From: Rhodopirellula sp. SM50
Lineage (GTDB): Bacteria > Planctomycetota > Planctomycetia > Pirellulales > Pirellulaceae
NCBI RefSeq assembly: GCF_002289565.1
Contig: NZ_NTFY01000068.1
Coordinates: forward strand, 48,446 to 112,445
Direction of reading: 5' to 3'
Length of the DNA stretch: 64,000 nucleotides
Part shown: positions 18,321 to 25,305 of the stretch, piece after piece
Layout: each line of letters begins with the position of its first letter
How positions within the stretch are numbered: the first letter of the stretch is position 1
Translations under genes and position numbers: made by a program
Notes under the pieces: model-generated
Told to the model about the DNA's origin: nothing
What the model saw: the letters and a program-made list of their open reading frames with translations, nothing else
The model's database searches: none

Positions 18321-18518
18321 TTAACGCGTCAGGTCCGGGTCGATCGTCTTGGGCGATTCGTCGGATTCGAATGGCAGGCTGATGTCCTCGTCCAGCCAGC
18401 GACCCAAATCGATCAGCCGACACCGCTGGCAGCAGAACGGCGGGGCATCGGTTTCGTCCATCCGAAAGCGTTTTCCGCAGGTCGGACACTTCGATTTGTC
18501 TCGGGGTTCTTTGGGCAT
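18321..18518 (-). CDS. yacG: YacG-family zinc-binding protein (DNA gyrase inhibitor family)
   Basis: This 65-residue protein shows the YacG pattern in full: CPTCGKRF (residues 11-18), then [14 protein letters not shown] (about residues 28-41), giving a four-Cys zinc site and the conserved (K/R)xxDLGxW segment, with an acidic C-terminal tail. E. coli YacG binds GyrB and inhibits gyrase; that function is known for the family, not shown here. It lies 112 bp upstream of greA on the same strand, separated by an intrinsic terminator. Confidence 0.88.
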   Translation of the reverse strand: MPKEPRDKSKCPTCGKRFRMDETDAPPFCCQRCRLIDLGRWLDEDISLPFESDESPKTIDPDLTR

Positions 18519-18952
18519 CGATGCGGTTGGAGTGGGAGTGTTTGTTGTCCAGGATCGGCGAGGGTAATCTTATCAACGATCCGCGGCGGAAAGCTCTTTG
18601 ACAAGCATCACGGCCCGAAAAGGGAGTGCCAGCTTGGCAGGGCGGAATCCGCCGTGACACTCTATTGATGCCAGTGTGACGGCAGAATGTCAAGATAGTG
18701 AATCTTGCGACGCCCGCCGAGGTTTGGTATCCGATTTGCATCCCCGTGCGATCCACGCCCGGTTCGGCCCGCGCTGGCAAAGACGGCTGGCAAAGACGGT
18801 TGTTGCGGGCAGACTGGTCTTGCGGGCCAGTGCACTGGTCTTGTCAGATTCCGCCCAGATGCGAACACTAAGCGGTCATTGCAAGGCCGATGGATCATTG
18901 TTCGGTCTGGTCTCGATGCGATTTCGTTGCTTTTAACTCCCAAAGACACTTT
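18519..18952. other. Divergent intergenic region between yacG and clpP1
   Basis: This 434-bp stretch must hold the promoters of the leftward yacG and rightward clpP1. I see no gene, tRNA or clear sigma-70 promoter. A 13-bp direct repeat (CTGGCAAAGACGG, twice in tandem at about 18775-18800) and a GC-rich central part are the only structures noted. Confidence 0.5.
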
Positions 18953-19612
18953 ATGGATTCACCGTTAACGCACCCGCTTGCCGCGAGCCAGCTCTCCGGT
19001 AGCCAGATTTCCGGTAGCCACGCCTACCAGAGTTACCAACGCCAGCGGCAACTGACGCTGGGGGATTTGCTGCTGGAAAATCGCATCGTCTTCTTGCAAG
19101 GCGAGATCCACTACGGCAACGCCAACGAGTTGGTGATGAAGTTGCTGTATTTGCAGAGCGAAAACCGCCGCAAAGACATTCATTTCTACATCAACTCTCC
19201 CGGCGGAAGCGTCACCGCGACGTTGGCGATTTACGACACGATGCAGATTCTCTCCTGCCCCGTCGCGACGTACTGTGTCGGTGAAGCCTGCAGCGGGGCG
19301 GCCGTCTTGTTGGTCGGCGGCAGCAAAGGCAAACGGTACTGTCTGCCCAACAGCCGCGTGATGATGCACCAGCCGATGGGCGGCGTCGGCGGACAGGTCA
19401 GTGACATCGAAATCCAAGCGGCCGAGATGTTCCGCTATCGCGATGTGCTGAACCAAATCATCGCCAGCCACTCGGGACAGCCGGTCGAAAAAATCGCCGA
19501 AGACACCGATCGCGATTTCTTTCTGGGGGCCAACGAAGCCAAAGAGTACGGATTGGTCGACGATATCCTGACCAAGCCGCCGGTCGAAGACGAAGACGAA
19601 GACGCCAACTGA
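18953..19612 (+). CDS. clpP1: ATP-dependent Clp protease proteolytic subunit, paralogue 1
   Basis: The 219-residue product is a complete ClpP. The triad is in place: Ser114 in GEACSGAA, His139 in MMHQPM and Asp188 in DTDRDFF, with spacings (25 and 49 residues) equal to E. coli ClpP. The sequence around Ser is unusual: ACSGAA replaces the normal AASMGA, so the residue after Ser is Gly, not Met. The N-terminus is longer than normal and Ser/Gln-rich (residues 1-30), perhaps a propeptide, and the C-terminus ends in an acidic tail (EDEDEDAN). Start: ATG at 18953; the frame is open further upstream without a better site. It is followed 53 bp later by clpP2, so ClpP1 and ClpP2 may form a mixed 14-mer that works with ClpX or ClpC. 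Confidence 0.92.
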   Translation: MDSPLTHPLAASQLSGSQISGSHAYQSYQRQRQLTLGDLLLENRIVFLQGEIHYGNANELVMKLLYLQSENRRKDIHFYINSPGGSVTATLAIYDTMQILSCPVATYCVGEACSGAAVLLVGGSKGKRYCLPNSRVMMHQPMGGVGGQVSDIEIQAAEMFRYRDVLNQIIASHSGQPVEKIAEDTDRDFFLGANEAKEYGLVDDILTKPPVEDEDEDAN

Positions 19613-19665
19613 GCCGTCGCCCGTCTCGTTTTCCCTCTCCCGTCAAACTAACCAAGAATACCGAT

Positions 19666-20256
19666 ATGCCACTGATTCCCTACGTCGTTGAAAAGAGCGG
19701 ACGCGAAGAACGCACTTACGACATCTATAGCCGACTGCTGAAAGACCGAATCATCTTTCTCGGTCAACAAGTCGATGACCAGATCTCCAACTCGCTCGTC
19801 GCTCAGATGCTGTTCCTGATGAGCGACGATCCCAAGGCGGACATCCACCTGTATATCAACAGCCCCGGTGGAAGCATCACCGCCGGCATGGCGATCTACG
19901 ACACCATGCAATTCGTCTCCTGTGACGTCGCCACCTACTGCATCGGTCAAGCCGCGTCGATGGGCGCCGTGCTGTTGACCGCCGGTGCCGCCGGGAAACG
20001 CTACGCTCTGCCCAACGCGCGGATCATGATTCACCAACCGCTCGCCGGCATGCAAGGCACCGCGCGGGAAGTCGAGATCCACGTCGAAGAGTTGCGACGG
20101 ATCAAAAAACGCATGAATGAAATCATGATCGATCACACCGGACACTCGCTCGAAAAAATTGAAACGGACACCGATCGTGACCGCTTCATGAGCGCCGAAG
20201 AGTCCCGCGAGTACGGCTTGATCGACAAGGTCGTCAAACGCGCCGGCGAAGCGTAG
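19666..20256 (+). CDS. clpP2: ATP-dependent Clp protease proteolytic subunit, paralogue 2
   Basis: This 196-residue ClpP is close to the canonical form: '[25 protein letters not shown]' at the N-terminus, catalytic Ser98 in GQAASMGA, His123 in MIHQPL and Asp172 in DTDRDRF. It degrades unfolded or tagged proteins fed by a Clp ATPase in the cytoplasm. It directly follows clpP1 on the same strand and is likely co-transcribed. No clpX or tig gene is next to the pair. Confidence 0.95.
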   Translation: MPLIPYVVEKSGREERTYDIYSRLLKDRIIFLGQQVDDQISNSLVAQMLFLMSDDPKADIHLYINSPGGSITAGMAIYDTMQFVSCDVATYCIGQAASMGAVLLTAGAAGKRYALPNARIMIHQPLAGMQGTAREVEIHVEELRRIKKRMNEIMIDHTGHSLEKIETDTDRDRFMSAEESREYGLIDKVVKRAGEA

Positions 20257-20345
20257 GGCGGGACGTTTTAAGTGGGATTGGCCGGAAGCCTGCGGTTTGC
20301 CCACCGCTTTGCGGACTCAGTCCGCCTGCGGAGCAGGGTTTACCC

Positions 20346-20467
20346 CGAGAGGGGTTGAGGTTTTAGCGGCAGGGCACGAGCCCTCCGGTCCTTCAACTTT
20401 GCCAAAACACCGGAGGGCTCGCGCCCTGCCGCTAAAAAATGCTTCACAGCGTTGCCGAGAGGGGTTG
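20346..20467. repeat. Palindromic element (GCGGCAGGGC family) framed by 12-bp direct repeats
   Basis: GAGGTTTTAGCGGCAGGGC (from 20357) with CCCTCCGG pairs with CCGGAGGGCTCGCGCCCTGC and GCTAAAA (about 20411-20437); ATGCTTCACAGCGTT follows. The word CGAGAGGGGTTG occurs on both sides, at 20346-20357 and 20456-20467, like a target-site duplication. Related copies lie at 46.4, 46.6, 56.4, 57.9 and 58.1 kb. The surrounding gap 20257-20741 contains no gene. Confidence 0.85.
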
Positions 20468-20549
20468 CCGCACGTAGCCGGTGGTCGCCATCGCGCACCA
20501 CCGGAATCCCCTGACCCTCGAATGAATGCTGTCGAATCTTACGATTCGA

Positions 20550-20636
20550 GGTGGCAAGCAGGATGCTTACCCCACTTTGGTGGCAAGCAGGATGCTTACC
20601 CCACTTTGGTGGCAAGCAGGATGCTTGCCCCGCTGT
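20550..20636. repeat. 29-bp tandem repeat, 3 copies
   Basis: Units start at 20550, 20579 and 20608, each GGTGGCAAGCAGGATGC followed by TTACCCCACTTT; the third differs slightly (TTGCCCCGCTGTTT). Each has a small dyad AAGCAGGATGCTT. It lies about 105 bp before the thioredoxin-fold gene. Confidence 0.9.
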
Positions 20637-20741
20637 TTGGTGGGTGGCATGGATACTTCCTGTGGTTGATGAACAGACGCGTTAGAATTTGCCCATTCGG
20701 ACTTTTCTACGCCGTTTTCCTCATCACCACAGAGCACCGCC

Positions 20742-21233
20742 GTGAAACGATTCATGGTTTGCACAGGGCAGTATGCCCTTTTGGCGATCGTCGTCCTATT
20801 CGCCGTCTCTCATCGCTCAGTCCATGCGGCTGATCTTGTTGGCAATTATCCCCACTCGGTCGGACAGACCGGCCCGTCGGCTGTCTCGGCGATTCAGTGG
20901 CACGAAGACCTTGATGCCGGCTGGCGTGCGGCCAAGCAGTCGGGCCGACCGATGGTGATCTTCATCACCTCCAGCCGATGTCGCTATTGCGACGCGATGA
21001 AACGTGATACTTGGACCGATGGCTCGATTCGAAGCCGATTGAAGAATGGGTTCGTCGCGATTCGTCTGTCACCGGATCGCAACGCCGAAGTTCTGCGACG
21101 CATCCACGTGCCGGCCTATCCGACCACCTTGATCGGGCACCCCGATGGCAAGGTGCTTGCACACAAGGTCGGTTATCAGCCGCCCGGTGCGTTGCACGAG
21201 TTGTTGGGGACGGCAGATCAATCGGCGAACTGA
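20742..21233 (+). CDS. Exported thioredoxin-fold protein with CxxC
   Basis: The 163-residue protein begins with a Sec signal peptide (MKRF..., hydrophobic core YALLAIVVLFAV, likely cleavage after VHA near residue 29). The mature part is a thioredoxin-like domain of the DsbD-gamma/'thioredoxin_7' type: WRAAKQSGRPMVIFITSS, then Cys80-Arg-Tyr-Cys83, and a cis-Pro loop VPAYPTTLI. It probably acts in thiol-disulfide exchange or as a periplasmic redox protein. The start is GTG (20742), which supplies the basic n-region; an ATG at 20754 would drop it. The 3' end overlaps the convergent next gene by about 16 bp. Confidence 0.82.
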   Translation: MKRFMVCTGQYALLAIVVLFAVSHRSVHAADLVGNYPHSVGQTGPSAVSAIQWHEDLDAGWRAAKQSGRPMVIFITSSRCRYCDAMKRDTWTDGSIRSRLKNGFVAIRLSPDRNAEVLRRIHVPAYPTTLIGHPDGKVLAHKVGYQPPGALHELLGTADQSAN

Positions 21234-21856
21234 TGTTGCCGCAATAACCGCAATCGCTGGTTCAATTCACGTTCGCGCCGATCCAGTTCGGCCTCGCGTC
21301 GATCGAGCCGAAGGGACCACTGGCTGAGGCTGGCGATCAAGTCGCCGGTGTGATCGGGGAACAGGTCTTTTGGGCGAGCGGGCGGTCTGGGGGGTGCTTT
21401 GACGGGAGCGTTGCGGTCAGGCGAAGGCGCTGTTCCGGCCGGCTGCGGAGGATCGATTCGCAGGATCAACTCGTTTTGATCTATGGTTCCAGGTCGGCCG
21501 CCGGTGGCCGATCGCCGTCGAACCTGTAGCGTCACGGGCCGTGGTTCGACGGCCTGGCGCAGCCTTCTCAGACAAAACAGGGTCGGCGGCGCAGCGACCG
21601 GTCGGTTTGCGGCCGTTGGTCTTAAATCGCCGTGTGTCGGTTGGCCGTTTGCCAGTCTGCCTGCAGCTGCCGGTCGATGTCCCGCTGTCGCCGGTCGGCG
21701 CTGCCGCTTGTCCAGACCGCCCGCGGTGTGGCGACGGGACGGTGTAGGGGGGACGGTCGGTGGCATCGGGCGGCGGCATCGGGCGGCGGTTTTGAATGTT
21801 AGTTCGGGGGGGCGCGGAGTTGTTGTGGCGAGGTTCTGTGGTGCAAGTGGGGGCAA
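21218..21856 (-). CDS. Pro/Arg-rich protein with C-terminal coiled coil, uncertain
   Basis: The C-terminal about 40 residues form a clear charged heptad pattern (SLRLDRREAELDRRERELNQR), unlikely by chance, while the N-terminal two thirds are Pro-, Ala- and Arg-rich low complexity without a fold. A second long frame on the same strand covers 21417-21869, so the N-terminus, or a frameshift between the two, is uncertain. The real start may be well downstream of 21856. No function is suggested. It converges on and overlaps the thioredoxin-fold gene. Confidence 0.45.
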   Translation of the reverse strand: MPPLAPQNLATTTPRPPELTFKTAARCRRPMPPTVPPTPSRRHTAGGLDKRQRRPATAGHRPAAAGRLANGQPTHGDLRPTAANRPVAAPPTLFCLRRLRQAVEPRPVTLQVRRRSATGGRPGTIDQNELILRIDPPQPAGTAPSPDRNAPVKAPPRPPARPKDLFPDHTGDLIASLSQWSLRLDRREAELDRRERELNQRLRLLRQHQFAD

Positions 21857-21898
21857 TCAATGGTTTCACAACGCAATCGACCCTCCCCTCGCTTCGCT

Positions 21899-22000
21899 CG
21901 ACCCTCCCTGCCAGGGAGGGTGGCTTTAAAACTCGACCCTCCCTGCCAGGGAGGGTGGCTTTGAAACTCGACCCTCCCTGCCAGGGAGGGTGACGTTAAA
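21899..22000. repeat. 35-bp tandem repeat, 3 copies, each with a palindrome
   Basis: Units start at 21899, 21934 and 21969. Each contains CCCTCCCTGCCAGGGAGGG, a near-perfect palindrome, followed by TGGCTTTAAAACT or a variant. A decayed fourth start (CGACCCTCCCCTCG) precedes at 21878. The remaining gap 21857-22180 holds no recognisable gene. Confidence 0.9.
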
Positions 22001-22180
22001 GCTGCACGCCCTCTTTCTTCACACATCGTGTCTCTGTACCCACAGCTTGGTTCGTCACGCTCGGCCGAGAGACCTGCACGGTTGTCCGCCTGGAGCGTAA
22101 AATGGGGCGTAAGCGATCGTCATCGCAGCGGTTGTGACGTTCAAGCCGCCCACCTTCTACTGTTAGGGATTCGAATCGGG

Positions 22181-23350
22181 ATGCACATGTCCGACATTTC
22201 AATAGGCTCACGCTCTTGTTTTTCCGGTCTGATTCTGGCACTGCTGGTCGGCGTCGCCTCGGTGCCGTCGGTGGTCGCTGCGGATTTTGATTCACCCGGG
22301 CAGACCAATGCGGCGATCGACAAGAGTGTCGAGTTGGCGATCGGGTTTTTAAAGAACCGCGGCCAGACCGGCGACGGTGCGTTCAGTCCGGAGACCGGTG
22401 TGGCGGTGACGTCGCTGTGTGTCCGTGCGATTCTGGAGCATCGCCCCACCGATGTCGACTCGCCGGTCGTTCAAAAAGCGATTCAGTTCATTCTGGACAA
22501 TGTTCGTCCCAGCGGAGGGATCCACGCGACGGGATCGATGTACCGAAACTATGAAACGTCCGTCGCCGTGGGCGCTTTGGTCGCAGCCAATCGCGACAAT
22601 CGATACGAAAGTCAACTCTCCCGCGCCGAAGCGTATTTGAAGGAGATTCAGTGGGACGAGGGTGAAGGCGTGGAGTCGTCGGACACGGCCTATGGCGGTG
22701 CGGGCTACGGCAAACACGCTCGTCCGGATTTGTCCAACACGTCCTTTTTGGTCGATGCCCTGAAAGACTTGGGCAACGACGCGGACGACGAAGCGATCCA
22801 GAAGGCGCTGCGATTCATCAGCCGGACGCAAAACCTGGCCGGCCACGGAAACGACACCGAGCATGCCGACAAGATCGGCGACGGCGGGTTTTACTACACG
22901 CCGGCCGCCGGCGGTGAAACCAAGGTCGTTAGCGAGGGCGGGGACAACGAGGACAACGGCGGTGGGCTTCGCAGTTACGGTTCGATGACCTACGCGGGGC
23001 TCAAGAGCATGATCTATGCCGGCTTGACCGACGATGATCCACGTGTCGCGGCCGCCATGGACTTTATCCAAAAGACCTATTCCTTGGACGAAAATCCGGG
23101 GATGGGCAAAGCCGGGCTGTATTACTACTACCACACCTTCGGCAAGGCCTTGGCGGCGGCGGACATCCGCGTGCTGACCGATGCGGAGGGCGAAAATCAC
23201 AATTGGAGACGCGAACTCGCCGCGACCTTGATCAACGCACAGCAGGCCGACGGGTCTTGGGTCAATGACGGCAACGACCGCTGGATGGAAGGCAACCGCA
23301 ATCTGGTGACGGCCTACGCGCTGTTGGCGCTGAAGTATTGCCGCGAATGA
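22181..23350 (+). CDS. Exported prenyltransferase/squalene-cyclase-repeat protein
   Basis: The roughly 389-residue product has a signal peptide (hydrophobic core GLILALLVGVASVPSVVAA). The mature part is an alpha/alpha-barrel type repeat protein: repeated 'A..FL...Q..DGAF' and 'W...DG' phrases such as NRGQTGDGAFS, TQNLAGHGND and NAQQADGSWVN, each followed by a helix with 'LVTAYALLALKY'. These are the QW-like repeats of the prenyltransferase/squalene oxidase superfamily. The catalytic DxDD motif of squalene-hopene cyclase is not seen, and export argues against a classical cyclase. Such proteins are numerous in planctomycetes with unknown role. The ATG at 22181 is chosen for signal-peptide length; 22187 is equally possible and the frame is open from 22028. 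Confidence 0.75.
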   Translation: MHMSDISIGSRSCFSGLILALLVGVASVPSVVAADFDSPGQTNAAIDKSVELAIGFLKNRGQTGDGAFSPETGVAVTSLCVRAILEHRPTDVDSPVVQKAIQFILDNVRPSGGIHATGSMYRNYETSVAVGALVAANRDNRYESQLSRAEAYLKEIQWDEGEGVESSDTAYGGAGYGKHARPDLSNTSFLVDALKDLGNDADDEAIQKALRFISRTQNLAGHGNDTEHADKIGDGGFYYTPAAGGETKVVSEGGDNEDNGGGLRSYGSMTYAGLKSMIYAGLTDDDPRVAAAMDFIQKTYSLDENPGMGKAGLYYYYHTFGKALAAADIRVLTDAEGENHNWRRELAATLINAQQADGSWVNDGNDRWMEGNRNLVTAYALLALKYCRE

Positions 23351-23424
23351 TCCCGGAACCATTTGCTCGTTTGGGGGAATTCGGTTCCAATGGTTCGCTT
23401 CGATCGGCTCCGCCGAGCGATTGA

Positions 23425-24876
23425 ATGCCCCATCAGCCTTTTTCCCTGAATTCAATGCAACTTCCCGTCGTCAATTTATCTGAGTCCGCCCCGGTTTCCG
23501 CACCGCAGGAGGGGGGGGCGGATGCCCGCGGCAGCTACGCCGTGGTTTCGTTGGGCTGTCCCAAGAACTTGGTCGACACCGAACAGATGCTCGGGCGGCT
23601 GGACCAGGACGGGTACCGGATGGTGGGCGACGTGAATGCGGCGGATTTTGTCGTCGTCAACACCTGCGGGTTTATCGATTCGGCGCGGGAAGAGTCGCTC
23701 GGTGCGATCGATGAAATGTTGGACCTGAAGCGTCAGGGCAAGATTCGCGGGGTGGTCGTGACGGGCTGTTTGGCCGAGCGTCAGCAGGGCAAGTTGTTGG
23801 AAGCGCGTCCGGAGATTGATGCGATGGTCGGCGTCTTTGGACGCAACGATATCGTCGACGTGGCTCACCGATTAAAGAGCGGGATTCAGGAACAGCAACG
23901 CGTCTTTCGCCCCGCGCCGATCCGGCCGCTTTCCGATGCGGTTCGTTCGGCCGTCACGCCGCGACACTTTGCATACCTCAAGATCAGCGAAGGATGCGAC
24001 CGGCTGTGCACGTTTTGCGCGATCCCGAAGATGCGCGGCAAACATTACAGCAAGCCGATTGAACAAGTGGTCGACGAAGCGAAACGACTGGGGGACAGTG
24101 GCGTTCGCGAAGTCGTGATCGTTGCTCAAGACACGACGTACTACGGCAAGGATCTTTACGGCACGCCGAAGCTGACCGAATTGCTGACGGAATTGGACAA
24201 GATCGATTCGATCGATTGGATCCGATTGATGTATTTTTATCCGATGTACATCGACGATCGATTGGTGGAAACGTTGGCCGGAGCCGAGCGGATTTTGCCG
24301 TACATCGACATGCCGTTGCAGCACGCCAGTGACTCGATGCTCAAACGCATGTCCCGTAAAACGACGCGATCACTGCAGGAAGAGATTGTGGGGCGTTTGC
24401 GCGAACGGATCCGATCCCTGGTGATGCGGACGACGATGATCACGGGATTCCCGGGTGAGACCGAGGATGATTTCGAGCAGTTGGTCGACTTCGTCGCCGA
24501 GCAGCACTTTGAGCATCTGGGCGTGTTCACCTACTCGGTCGAAGAAGACACGCCGGCGGCCAGGTTACCCAACCGGGTGCCCGCTAAGATCGCCGAGCGG
24601 CGGATGAGTGACTTGATGGCCGTCCAGCAACAGATCGCGTTTGAGTGGAACGCGGCTCGCGTCGGATCACTCGATGACGTGATCATCGACTCCAAGTTTG
24701 AAGAGCAAGACGGTGTCTGGATCGGCAGAACCCGTTCGGAGGCGCCCGAGATCGACGGGGTGGTCTACGTCAGTGGTGTCGAATCGGGTTCCGAGCCGCA
24801 GGTCGGCGACATCGTCGAATGCGAGATCGTCGCCAGCCAAGGCTATGACCTGGTCGCCGCACCAGTGGGCAGCTGA
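23425..24876 (+). CDS. rimO: Ribosomal protein S12 methylthiotransferase RimO
   Basis: The 483-residue protein has all RimO parts: the UPF0004 domain opening with [13 protein letters not shown] (about residues 40-52; SLGCPKN distinguishes RimO from MiaB), the radical-SAM cluster motif [12 protein letters not shown] (about residues 190-201), and a C-terminal TRAM domain (about residues 405-480). It adds a methylthio group to an Asp of ribosomal protein S12 using SAM and two Fe-S clusters. The N-terminus before SLGCPKN is about 35 residues longer than usual; the ATG at 23455 would shorten it by 10. No neighbour is functionally linked. Confidence 0.93.
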   Translation: MPHQPFSLNSMQLPVVNLSESAPVSAPQEGGADARGSYAVVSLGCPKNLVDTEQMLGRLDQDGYRMVGDVNAADFVVVNTCGFIDSAREESLGAIDEMLDLKRQGKIRGVVVTGCLAERQQGKLLEARPEIDAMVGVFGRNDIVDVAHRLKSGIQEQQRVFRPAPIRPLSDAVRSAVTPRHFAYLKISEGCDRLCTFCAIPKMRGKHYSKPIEQVVDEAKRLGDSGVREVVIVAQDTTYYGKDLYGTPKLTELLTELDKIDSIDWIRLMYFYPMYIDDRLVETLAGAERILPYIDMPLQHASDSMLKRMSRKTTRSLQEEIVGRLRERIRSLVMRTTMITGFPGETEDDFEQLVDFVAEQHFEHLGVFTYSVEEDTPAARLPNRVPAKIAERRMSDLMAVQQQIAFEWNAARVGSLDDVIIDSKFEEQDGVWIGRTRSEAPEIDGVVYVSGVESGSEPQVGDIVECEIVASQGYDLVAAPVGS

Positions 24877-24904
24877 GTGCGCTCTGGAGGTTAGACGCAA
24901 CGGC

Positions 24905-25234
24905 GCTGGTGTGCAGGCTTTAGCCGCCCGCAGCCTCGTCACCCTCGTTCCCAGGCTCCGCCTTGCAACGCAGCGTCCTTGAGGCTCCGCCTCGGCCGGC
25001 CCGGCGATCGATCGTGAGGCGGAGCCTCCAGAGAATCGCGTTACGAGGCGGAGCCTCGTAACGAGTTGCGAGTGCTGGTGTGCAGGTTTTAGCCGCCCGC
25101 AGCCTCGTCACCCTCGTTCCCAGGTTCCGCCTGGGAACGCAGTGTCCTTGAGGCTCCGCCTCGGCCGGCCCGGCGATCGATTGTGAGGCGGAGCCTCCAG
25201 AGAATCGCGTTACGAGGCGGAGCCTCGTAACGAG
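24905..25234. repeat. Tandem duplication of a 161-bp palindrome-rich block
   Basis: Copy 1 (24905-25065) and copy 2 (25074-25234) are nearly identical from GCTGGTGTGCAGG to CCTCGTAACGAG. Each contains GTGCAGG(C/T)TTTAGCCGCCC, a GTTCCCAGG block, TGAGGCTCCGCCTC and TTACGAGGCGGAGCCTCGTAA. The gap 24877-25305 holds no gene. It lies between the convergent rimO and gspD genes. Confidence 0.9.
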
Positions 25235-25273
25235 GTGTGGACACGCGCCACTGGCTGACGCGGCGTGCTGGAA

Positions 25274-25297
25274 TGACAGGCTGGAAGCCTATCCCAC
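25274..25297. repeat. Half copy of the GGGATAGGCTTCCAGCC palindrome
   Basis: GACAGGCTGGAAGCC and CTATCCCAC match the right arm of the elements at 16684-16754 and 50615-50670; the left arm is missing. Confidence 0.8.
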
Positions 25298-25305
25298 AGG
25301 CCGAT

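Noticed and set aside
22160..22180. T-loop-like word GGGATTCGAATCGGG suggesting a tRNA
   Set aside because: No acceptor, D or anticodon stems can be drawn around it; it is only a short palindrome before a coding start.
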